Below are positions 49,399 through 55,907 of a DNA stretch of 55,907 nt, piece by piece. Under the pieces are notes generated by a model, which saw nothing but the letters and a program-made list of their open reading frames with translations, was not told where the DNA came from and made no database searches. Every line of letters starts with the position of its first letter. Within the stretch, counting starts at the first letter, position 1. The translations under genes were made by a program, and so were the position numbers. This DNA comes from CAZQYB01 sp964582985 (lineage in GTDB: Bacteria; Planctomycetota; Phycisphaerae; Sedimentisphaerales; Anaerobacaceae), in NCBI GenBank assembly GCA_964582985.1, contig CAZOUM010000010.1, positions 1-55,907 on the forward strand, written 5' to 3'.

Positions 49399-49941
49399 TT
49401 ACGGACAAATGATAAACCAGCCGTTGGCAATCAGGTAATTAACGAGGTCACTGGCATCGGAAAACGACATGTAGCCGTCCTCATTGAAATCGCAACATTC
49501 ATCCCAGCAAGGCTGGCCTGGCATACAGAACCAACCGCAGGCAATCAGCTTATTAACAAGGTCACTGAAGTCAGAGAACGAGACGTAACCGTCATTATTA
49601 ATGTCACCCTTGCATGGACAACTGGTGAACAGAATAAACGACATATCCTCGCTCATCCCGGTCTGGTCATAAAGCTCTTCCCAAATCCATTCAGGCCCAT
49701 CGTTGATGAACAAAACTCCGGCAACAGCATCGTCGTTAGCATCGCCGTAATCCCCGTGTCTATGGTTCGTCCAGCCCCAGTCATAGTTGGCCGTGTCCTC
49801 GTCGTATACTGCCACCAAGCCGATTTCGTACACTTTCAGCAGCGATAGAAATTCCTTGAACGCATAATTGGAATGACCGATCGTAAACAATCGCAATGTC
49901 TTTTCACCACCAGCTTTCATAAAGCAGATAGGCTCATTCAT
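49399..49941 (-). CDS. chimera of a DUF488 N-terminus and a dockerin-protein C-terminus
   Basis: A 180-residue frame made of unlike parts. Residues about 15-43 (LFTIGHSNYAFKEFLSLLK) match the start of DUF488 proteins, which are cytoplasmic. From about residue 44 it becomes an acidic, secreted-type sequence ending in two dockerin/EF-hand-like repeats (GDINNDGYVSFSDFSDLV and DFNEDGYMSFSDASDLVNYL). No signal peptide is present, so the dockerins would be stranded in the cytoplasm. It overlaps hisI by ATGA. A deletion that joined two genes, or an assembly join, best explains it. Confidence 0.7.
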   Translation of the reverse strand: MNEPICFMKAGGEKTLRLFTIGHSNYAFKEFLSLLKVYEIGLVAVYDEDTANYDWGWTNHRHGDYGDANDDAVAGVLFINDGPEWIWEELYDQTGMSEDMSFILFTSCPCKGDINNDGYVSFSDFSDLVNKLIACGWFCMPGQPCWDECCDFNEDGYMSFSDASDLVNYLIANGWFIICP

Positions 49942-50381
49942 GGGGCAGAATTGCCTTCATCCTGCTTCTTGCCCTCGTAGATTTCTTTCGGCTCGTAGAC
50001 TTTTTCTGCGATAAATTCCAACTGCTTGCTGCTGCCGGCCTTCAATACACGGTAAAAACAGGATTGATAGCCTGCGTGACATTGGCCGGCATCGACAGCT
50101 ACCTTGAGAACCAAACAGTCCTGGTCGCAGTCCACAAGTATTTGCTGGACTTTCTGGAAGTGGCCGCTTTCTTCGCCTTTCTTCCACAACTTCTTTCGCG
50201 ACCTGCTAAAGTACGTGGCATAGCCGGTCTTTATCGTTAAATCCAAAGCCTCCTGGTTCATATAAGCGACCATAAGCACCTGGCCGGTCTTTACATCCTG
50301 AGCTATAACTGGTATCAGCCCATTCTCATCAAACTGCGGACTAAATTCCAAACTCTCTTCAATAGTCTGCCTTGCAGCCAT
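49938..50381 (-). CDS. hisI: phosphoribosyl-AMP cyclohydrolase
   Basis: A 147-residue HisI that opens the purine ring of phosphoribosyl-AMP in histidine synthesis. VLMVAYMNQEALDLTIKTGYATYFSRSR, LWKKGEESG and the metal-binding DCDQDCLVLKV and AGQCHAGYQSCFYR are conserved. Single-domain form; HisE is not fused. No other his gene is in the window. The chimeric frame follows with overlap. Confidence 0.95.
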   Translation of the reverse strand: MAARQTIEESLEFSPQFDENGLIPVIAQDVKTGQVLMVAYMNQEALDLTIKTGYATYFSRSRKKLWKKGEESGHFQKVQQILVDCDQDCLVLKVAVDAGQCHAGYQSCFYRVLKAGSSKQLEFIAEKVYEPKEIYEGKKQDEGNSAP

Positions 50382-50480
50382 CTGCCGGCTCTCCTAAATT
50401 GATTGTTACATCTTGCCAGAGGAAGTTTTACCGATTATTATCTGCAAGAACAAGTTTTTTTAAGGCAGACTGCCCCAATA

Positions 50481-51536
50481 ATGACTCAAGGCAAAGGCGG
50501 CAAAAGCAAACACATATTCTTCTATCTGCGCATCGCATTTGTTCTGTGCGGAATTGCCTGCGGGATATATTGGCTTTCCGGAGGCCGGCGTTGGTCCAAT
50601 TTGACAAAGATTTTCCTTCAAATGAATTTGTGGGTCTTTGCGGCGGCTCTGGGTATTTTTGTCATCGGCCAGATACTGGTAGGATTACGCTGGTGGCTGT
50701 TGCTTAGGACCCAGTCTATCTTCATAAGCTTCTGGGCTGCTGTCAGACTGCATTTCCTGGGGCTTTTCTACAACAATTTCATGCCAAGTTCGGTGGGAGG
50801 CGATTTAATTCGGGCCTGGTACGTTACCAGACACACCGATAGAAGATTCGAAGCGGCCTTGAGTGTATTTGTTGACAGAGTAATTGGATTGTTAAGCACA
50901 CTGACAATTTCCGGCTTTTTCTACATCGTTTTCCTGCGAGGTCACGGCGTTGTAAAGACCTCAGACAGCCGGGGCGGTTTTTTGAAGTCCGTCGCAGAGT
51001 ATAGCTGGATTTTTCTTGGGGTGGCTGTCGGCATAGCTGCAATTTTAGGCCTGCTTTTTTTACACCGCAAAGGCAGGCTGATAATGATAAAAGCCTGGTC
51101 TTATATCCGTATGCTTGGCACAAGGATGATTAAGAAGCTGAAGGATTCGATAGCCATTTACTGCAGAAGGCCTTTGATAATCCTGGCAGCATTTGGACTG
51201 ACGGTTTTTTTACAGATTTTGGTAATCACAGGCTTCTGGTTTCTCGGGAAAAATCTTGGGATTGATGCCAGCGTCAAGTACTACTATGTCTTTTTTACAC
51301 TGACGTGGGTCCTGGGTGCGGTCCCTATCAGTATTGGCGGGGCGGTGGTGGTGGAATTTTCACTTGCTTCGTTGTTTGTTAAGTTTGCCGGCGTTGGCCA
51401 GGAGGCGGCCGGTGCGCTGGCATTGTGTCAGCGTGCCGTATGGATGCTGGCTTCTTTGCCGGGAGCGGTGATACATTTGCTCGGCGCCCATCTGCCTAAA
51501 GACTTTTTTATTGACTCCGGCGAGTCTGTAGATTAA
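50481..51536 (+). CDS. lysylphosphatidylglycerol synthase TM-type membrane protein (UPF0104)
   Basis: A 351-residue polytopic protein with about 8 predicted membrane segments (first near 12-32). Family marks are NFMPSSVGGDLIRAWY (about 92-107), ALSVFVDRVIGLL, and the late GAVPISIGGAVVVEFSL. Homologues flip or modify lipids or stand alone with unknown roles; the catalytic MprF domain is absent. I chose ATG 50481 (MTQGKGGKS); an earlier in-frame start at 50403 would overlap the hisI leader. Confidence 0.85.
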   Translation: MTQGKGGKSKHIFFYLRIAFVLCGIACGIYWLSGGRRWSNLTKIFLQMNLWVFAAALGIFVIGQILVGLRWWLLLRTQSIFISFWAAVRLHFLGLFYNNFMPSSVGGDLIRAWYVTRHTDRRFEAALSVFVDRVIGLLSTLTISGFFYIVFLRGHGVVKTSDSRGGFLKSVAEYSWIFLGVAVGIAAILGLLFLHRKGRLIMIKAWSYIRMLGTRMIKKLKDSIAIYCRRPLIILAAFGLTVFLQILVITGFWFLGKNLGIDASVKYYYVFFTLTWVLGAVPISIGGAVVVEFSLASLFVKFAGVGQEAAGALALCQRAVWMLASLPGAVIHLLGAHLPKDFFIDSGESVD

Positions 51537-51634
51537 CCTGCTGTACTCTGGAAGGGGTCTTTATAACCATCTTCGAGGGACTTGGCGAAGATAAGCAGGT
51601 TACCGATAAAAGCAAAGGACTGCTGCTAACGAAT

Positions 51635-52354
51635 ATGAGCATTGCAAAACGCTGCAAAAGCTACTTTCTGCGTGGCCTGGCGGTACTGCTGCCGGCCATC
51701 GTCACAATCTGGATATTAGTCACCGTCTACAGGTTCATCCAGGAAAAGATCAGCGTCCATATAAACTGGGGCCTGGTCCGCCTGACAATGGTAATTAAAG
51801 GGATTGACTGGAGCGATGAAGCTATCAGAAAGGTCTGGAGCGATTTTTGGGTGGATGGATTGGGCTCCATAGCAGGCTTTATTATAGCGGTCGTGGCCGT
51901 TTTCATAGTTGGGGCATTATTGGCCAGCGTGGTCGGCAGGGCACTGTGGAAATTGATTGAAGGCTTCATAATGAATACGCCGATTTTAAGGCGGATTTAT
52001 CCCTATGTTAAGCAGATTACCGACTTTGTGCTTACCCAAGACCAGCAGAAAAAGCTGTTCTCAAGAGTGGTTGCCCTCGAATGGCCGCGAAAAGGTGTAT
52101 GGTCGATCGGCTTTGTCACCGGCTCCGGACTAAAAAAAGTGGTGGACAACGTGGAGAAGGAATTCCTTACGATTCTCATACCCAATTCGCCGATGCCGGT
52201 TACCGGCTATGTCATAATGCTTCCGAAAGAACAGACCATAGCCCTGGATATGACGGTGGAAGAGGCCTTTAGATTCACAATAAGCGCTGGAGTTATAGCC
52301 CCGAACAACCAGCAGGTAGCTGCCCTGCCGAAAGCTGAATTGGAAAATAAATAA
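51635..52354 (+). CDS. DUF502 membrane protein
   Basis: A 239-residue DUF502 protein with two membrane helices (about 14-34 and 83-105). FLRGLAVLLPAIVTIWIL at the start, TPILRRIYPYVKQITDFVL in the middle and IPNSPMPVTGYVIMLPKEQ later are family hallmarks. The function is not established. It is followed by hpf after 47 bp. Confidence 0.88.
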   Translation: MSIAKRCKSYFLRGLAVLLPAIVTIWILVTVYRFIQEKISVHINWGLVRLTMVIKGIDWSDEAIRKVWSDFWVDGLGSIAGFIIAVVAVFIVGALLASVVGRALWKLIEGFIMNTPILRRIYPYVKQITDFVLTQDQQKKLFSRVVALEWPRKGVWSIGFVTGSGLKKVVDNVEKEFLTILIPNSPMPVTGYVIMLPKEQTIALDMTVEEAFRFTISAGVIAPNNQQVAALPKAELENK

Positions 52355-52401
52355 AGAGAAAAGATAAGGATTTCGTTTGGCAATAGTTAAGGAGAACGAC
52401 G

Positions 52402-52722
52402 TTGCTTTTTACTATTACCGGTAAACATATCGATATAACGGAAGCTATCAGAACATACGCTCAAAAAAAGACTTCAAAGCTTTCCAGATATTATGATAGT
52501 ATCAACCATGTTGAGGTGACGATAGACGGCAACGAGGGCGGAAAAATAAGCGTGGAAATAATAGCAAGGGCGGAACATAATAAAGTCTTCGTTGTTACCG
52601 AAGCCGGGCAGGATGTTCGCCGATGTATCGGTGTAGCTGCCCGTAAGCTTGAAAGACAGCTTAAAAGACAAAAAGGCAAGGAGCGGGACAACAAACGTTC
52701 AGGCGTCACGGAGTTAACATAA
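52402..52722 (+). CDS. hpf: ribosome hibernation promoting factor, short type
   Basis: A 106-residue HPF/RaiA-family protein that binds the 30S decoding region in stationary phase. ITGKHIDITEAIRTYAQKKTSKLSRYYD and the AEHNKVFVVTEAGQDVRRCIGVAARKLERQL helix are typical. It starts with TTG preceded by AAGGAG. The long C-terminal dimer domain is absent. Together with the PTS genes that follow it resembles the proteobacterial hpf-ptsN neighbourhood. Confidence 0.93.
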   Translation: MLFTITGKHIDITEAIRTYAQKKTSKLSRYYDSINHVEVTIDGNEGGKISVEIIARAEHNKVFVVTEAGQDVRRCIGVAARKLERQLKRQKGKERDNKRSGVTELT

Positions 52723-52760
52723 CTTTGCAATCTTGATTTGGATGGATAAAGACAGATAGC

Positions 52761-53234
52761 ATGAAGTTTGCGGATTTTGTTTGTTTTGAGGCGATAATAC
52801 CCCAACTGAAAGCCGCCGACCGTGATGGTGTGATAGCTGAGCTTGTCTCGGCTCTCGATAAGGCCGGCCGGCTCGGAAACAAAAACCGCCAAAAGATTAT
52901 CAAGGCGGTTATAAAAAGAGAAAACGAAGCCAGTACCGGAATGGGCAAGGGCGTTGCCGTGCCCCACGTCAAACACGAAGCGGTCAAAGACGTGGTCACT
53001 GCAGTTGGGCTAAGCGGCGGCGGTATTGATTTTTCTTCGCTGGACAAACAGCCGGTGTTTTCTGTGATACTTTTGCTCAGCCCATCAGACAACCCTGACA
53101 AGCATCTGCAGGCGATGGAGACTATCTTCAAGCACCTGCAGCAGGACAAATTTCGCAGGTTCTTAAGACAATGCCAGACAGCCGAACAAATCGAGGACCT
53201 GCTGCGGGAAGCCGACGAAAACCCATCGTTGTGA
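52761..53234 (+). CDS. PTS EIIA (fructose/Ntr type)
   Basis: A 157-residue EIIA domain protein. The phosphorylatable histidine is His69 in GKGVAVPHVKHEAVK, and SVILLLSPSDNPDKHLQAMETIFKHL is the family's C-terminal block. No EIIB or EIIC gene is near, so it likely acts in regulation like PtsN, accepting phosphate from HPr. Confidence 0.92.
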   Translation: MKFADFVCFEAIIPQLKAADRDGVIAELVSALDKAGRLGNKNRQKIIKAVIKRENEASTGMGKGVAVPHVKHEAVKDVVTAVGLSGGGIDFSSLDKQPVFSVILLLSPSDNPDKHLQAMETIFKHLQQDKFRRFLRQCQTAEQIEDLLREADENPSL

Positions 53235-53273
53235 TGATATGGTATATATAGCCGTAATAAAGACGGTGACAGC

Positions 53274-53606
53274 TTGAGCGAGCAGATGGGAGAAGATACA
53301 TTGGAGAAAGATGTTTGTGAAACGGAAGTTGAGATAAAAAATGCCGATGGACTTCATATGCGCCCCGCAATGCAGTTTGTCGATGTTGCAAGCAGATTTG
53401 AGTGTGATATTACGGTAAGCAACAGTGAAAATAGCGTCGACGGCAAGAGTATTATGCAAATGAGTATGCTCGCTGCGACCTGTGGCACCAAGCTAAAAAT
53501 TAAAGCTGGAGGGGCAGATGCTCAGCAAGCCATCGATGCTTTGCGAAAACTTGTGGAAGAAGAGATGTTCGATGAGCCGCCGCCGAAGCGTAAGAAGAAA
53601 AGTTAA
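53274..53606 (+). CDS. ptsH: phosphocarrier protein HPr
   Basis: A 110-residue HPr with His28 in KNADGLHMRPAMQFV (position counted from the TTG at 53274) and a regulatory serine Ser59 in VDGKSIMQMSMLAA, the site of HPr kinase in other bacteria. The N-terminus is about 15 residues longer and the C-terminus has a basic tail (PPPKRKKKS). ATG 53286 is a possible start. Between EIIA and EI genes. Confidence 0.92.
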   Translation: MSEQMGEDTLEKDVCETEVEIKNADGLHMRPAMQFVDVASRFECDITVSNSENSVDGKSIMQMSMLAATCGTKLKIKAGGADAQQAIDALRKLVEEEMFDEPPPKRKKKS

Positions 53607-53625
53607 AATCTGGTAGAAGTGGGTT

Positions 53626-55365
53626 ATGGAAATAAAAAAAGGTGTCGCTGTCTCGCCAGGCATAGCTATTGCCAAAGCGCTGATTATTGACTCCGAAGAT
53701 TATCGGATTCCCCGGCGTTCAATAGAACCTCCGCAGCGAGTAACAGAAATCCAGCGTGTCAGGAATGCCTTTAAGGATGCTATCGGAGAGTTGACCCAAC
53801 TGGAGGCGGCACAGGACAAGAGCCAAGAAGGCAAGATACAAGACATTTTTGCCGTGCATTTGCGCTTCCTGCATGATAGAAGCCTGCGAAAGAGAATAAC
53901 CGATTTGGTTCATTCCGAATCGGTGACAGCCGAGTATGCTGTTTCCACCACCCTGCGCGAAATCGCGTCGCATTTTACGAAGGTAAAAGACCCGTATATC
54001 AGTGAGCGTGCGGCAGATATCTACGATATTGAAAGGCGACTGCTCAAGCAGCTTCTCGGTAAAAAACGCGAGGATGTAGAGCACCTGACCGAAGAGGTCG
54101 CGGTTGTTGCACGAGAGTTGAGCCCTACCCAAACAGCCGGTTTTAACAAAGAGTTCGTAAAGGGATTTGCGACAGATTCAGGGGGAAGAACCTCACACAC
54201 AGCAATTGTTGCGCGTTCTTTGGGAATACCCGCCGTGGTGGCGTTGGAAGACCTGACTGAAAGCGTAAGCGGCGCTGACACCGTCATTATAGACGGAAAT
54301 AGAGGGATTGTAATCGTAAAGCCGGATGAGCAGACTGTCCGGCAGTACCAGGAATATGCTCGCGAATTCGGAGAGCTCGAGCATAAACTTGACGCGATAA
54401 GAGAAAAGCCCGCTGTAACACGCGATGGCGTCAAGCTCACGCTCCTGGCAAATATCGAATTTCCTGAAGAAGCTGAAATGGTCCTGGAAAAAGGCGGCGA
54501 CGGAATAGGACTGTACCGGACTGAGTTCTTGTACCTTAACACCACCAGCGAACCCACTGAACAGGAGCATTATGATGCGTATGCCGAAACCATAAGGGTT
54601 TTTAAGCACCGGCCTGTCATAATAAGGACCGTCGACCTCGGTGCAGATAAATATACACAAAGCAAGCGGTTTGTGCGTGAACCAAATCCTTTTCTCGGAC
54701 TTCGGTCGATACGATTCTGCCTGCAGAACCTTATGATGTTCAAAACACAACTGCACGCGATTTTGCGGGCCTCGGTCCTCGGCGAGGTGCAGGTTATGTT
54801 TCCACTGATTACAAACATCCAAGAAATAATGCAGGCCAAGATGATTTTGCGTGATGTTATGGAAGACCTTGACGATGAATCCATTGCATACAACAAGGAC
54901 ATCCGCGTAGGGATTATGATTGAAACGCCGTCGGCGGCTTTGACGGCTTCTACGCTTGCGAGAGACGTTGATTTTTTCAGCATCGGGACCAACGACCTGA
55001 CCCAATATACCCTGGCTGTTGACAGGGGCAATGAGCTCGTTTCCACGCTGTACTCTTCGGCAGACCCTGCTGTGCTCCGGCTTATCAGGACTGTTATTCA
55101 AGATGCACACAAAGCACAAATAGGCCTCCATGTTTGCGGGGAGATGGCTTCGGAGCCGGAGTATATTATGCTGCTGTTGGGTATGGGGGTCAGAACAATT
55201 TCGCTTGCTCCGCCGATGATTCCCGAAATAAAGCAGATTATCCGCTCTGTCACGATGGAAGATTGCAACAACGTGGCGAGAAAAATACTTAGTATGAATT
55301 CCGAAAGGCAAATTTCCAACTTTCTGCGTGATGCCGCACGAAAGATTCTGCCCGCGGTCTTTTGA
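53626..55365 (+). CDS. ptsI: PTS enzyme I (phosphoenolpyruvate-protein phosphotransferase)
   Basis: A 579-residue EI. Phospho-histidine His191 lies in SGGRTSHTAIVARS; the PEP-binding barrel has GIGLYRTEFLY, RTVDLGADK, EVQVMFPLITN, GIMIETPSAA, FFSIGTNDLTQY and LHVCGEMASEP. It moves phosphate from PEP to HPr. Last gene of the hpf-EIIA-HPr-EI run; AGAAGTGGG precedes the ATG. The whole set lacks sugar permeases here. Confidence 0.96.
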   Translation: MEIKKGVAVSPGIAIAKALIIDSEDYRIPRRSIEPPQRVTEIQRVRNAFKDAIGELTQLEAAQDKSQEGKIQDIFAVHLRFLHDRSLRKRITDLVHSESVTAEYAVSTTLREIASHFTKVKDPYISERAADIYDIERRLLKQLLGKKREDVEHLTEEVAVVARELSPTQTAGFNKEFVKGFATDSGGRTSHTAIVARSLGIPAVVALEDLTESVSGADTVIIDGNRGIVIVKPDEQTVRQYQEYAREFGELEHKLDAIREKPAVTRDGVKLTLLANIEFPEEAEMVLEKGGDGIGLYRTEFLYLNTTSEPTEQEHYDAYAETIRVFKHRPVIIRTVDLGADKYTQSKRFVREPNPFLGLRSIRFCLQNLMMFKTQLHAILRASVLGEVQVMFPLITNIQEIMQAKMILRDVMEDLDDESIAYNKDIRVGIMIETPSAALTASTLARDVDFFSIGTNDLTQYTLAVDRGNELVSTLYSSADPAVLRLIRTVIQDAHKAQIGLHVCGEMASEPEYIMLLLGMGVRTISLAPPMIPEIKQIIRSVTMEDCNNVARKILSMNSERQISNFLRDAARKILPAVF

Positions 55366-55419
55366 CGAGCTTGGTTCGAGAATGGGCCGGGGGGAAATTG
55401 GGTTTGTTTTGCATAATTC

Positions 55420-55489
55420 GATTCTCGATGCTCGATGCTGGATTCTCGATACTGGATACTCGATTCTGGATGCGGGATACTCGATGCTT
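55420..55489 (+). repeat. heptad array (GATNCTS family, ten 7-mers)
   Basis: Ten consecutive 7-mers all start GAT, nine of them GATNCTN. It lies 55 bp after the ptsI stop. This is the longest and cleanest array of the window. Confidence 0.92.
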
Positions 55490-55510
55490 GTAAATGGTTA
55501 AAAGGTTCAT

Positions 55511-55550
55511 TGATTAACTGGTTAACTGGTTAACTGGTTAATTGGTTAAT
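55511..55550 (+). repeat. 8-bp tandem array (TGGTTAAY, five units)
   Basis: TGATTAAC followed by four TGGTTAAC/TGGTTAAT units. Unlike the others, its period is 8. Confidence 0.88.
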
Positions 55551-55592
55551 TCCCCTAAGGGGTTTCCGCCCCATAGGAAAGGGGCAAGCTAC

Positions 55593-55907
55593 GGGCGTTT
55601 GAAAAAAACACGCCCTCTATAATTGGGCGAACTTGCGCATTTGCGCTGAAAAAAGTCCTCGATTCTCGATACCCGATTCTCGTAACTCGATGTGAGAAAA
55701 GGAGTAAAAAAAATTTTCAAAAAATTTGATTTTTACTCTTACCCCCCTGCGCATTTGGTTGATTTTCAACCACGGATTTGGTTTAAACTCTAAATGCTAC
55801 ACTCTAAATCCTAAACAAATTCGAATTGCCGAAATACGAATATTCAAAACTAATCGCTGAGAACGCAGAGATTTTATCTTTTTTATTAATCGCGGATACC
55901 CGATTCC
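55593..55907 (+). repeat. terminal repeat-rich intergenic DNA
   Basis: From 55366 to the end there is no credible gene. A hairpin GGGCGT/ACGCCC lies at 55593-55615. Heptad arrays follow at 55658-55692 (five CTCGATN-type words, same family as 55420-55489), 55787-55814 (ANNCTAA) and 55820-55847 (NNNCGAA, like the words at 6651). Confidence 0.75.

Overview
The window looks like chromosomal DNA of an uncultured, probably anaerobic planctomycete, most likely class Phycisphaerae. The main clues are dockerin-type exported protein remnants, large pseudopilins whose mature part starts GFTLIELLVVIS next to an ECF sigma/membrane regulator pair, a small FDKICA-type membrane protein, and a hydrogenase/formate dehydrogenase/tetrahydrofolate gene set. 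The placement is an inference from gene content; no rRNA is present.

Layout. 1-6.5 kb: edge tRNA-Ala, nitroreductase, tRNA-Val, rarA, 5-formyl-THF cyclo-ligase, LysM/YkuD transpeptidase, orphan DNA methyltransferase, clpX. 7-9.7 kb: four-gene 2-oxoacid:ferredoxin oxidoreductase. 10-13.2 kb: small membrane protein, hydrolase lipoprotein, two related methyltransferases. 13.2-18.9 kb: scpB, Nif3-like gene, then deoC-pabB-(broken UDG-like gene)-pabC. 19-22.7 kb: hicBA, a kinase-like/deoxyribosyltransferase-like fusion, a four-helix-bundle gene, prfA, rpmE. 23.2-34.7 kb: one long operon fhs-folD-NiFe hydrogenase small and large subunits-protease-metV-like-metF-fdhA-4Fe4S protein-flavin reductase. 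34.8-43.9 kb: rbsD, a 26-residue lysine-rich peptide, nadD, and the maturation operon hypF-(accessory insert)-hypC-hypD-hypE-hypA-hypB. 44-45.7 kb: tRNA-Ala with a decayed integrated island. 45.8-48.9 kb: two pseudopilins (one broken), membrane regulator, ECF sigma. 49-55.4 kb: tRNA-Arg, DUF488/dockerin chimera, hisI, two membrane proteins, hpf, and a regulatory PTS (EIIA, HPr, EI). The last 0.5 kb is repeats.

How it fits together. The central operon joins H2 oxidation or production, formate/CO2 conversion and the whole methyl branch from formyl-THF to methyl-THF, and the nearby hyp operon matures its hydrogenase. No CODH/acetyl-CoA synthase gene is in the window, so autotrophy cannot be claimed.

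The least expected content is repetitive DNA. First, tandem arrays with a strict 7-bp period but different base words sit in many gene junctions. Several form inverted pairs, either empty hairpins or brackets around one or two accessory genes placed inside otherwise compact operons. Second, a palindromic family with ends ACCCCGTTAGAA occurs as a 282-bp element carrying a GIY-YIG nuclease gene between two operon genes, as a 64-bp copy read in frame inside hypE (22 extra residues), as a compound copy at the start of a pseudopilin gene, and as a half copy at the end of the nitroreductase gene. In the first two cases, removing the element plus one copy of a 2-bp target repeat restores a sensible gene structure. 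These two repeat systems are the best candidates here for something not yet described.
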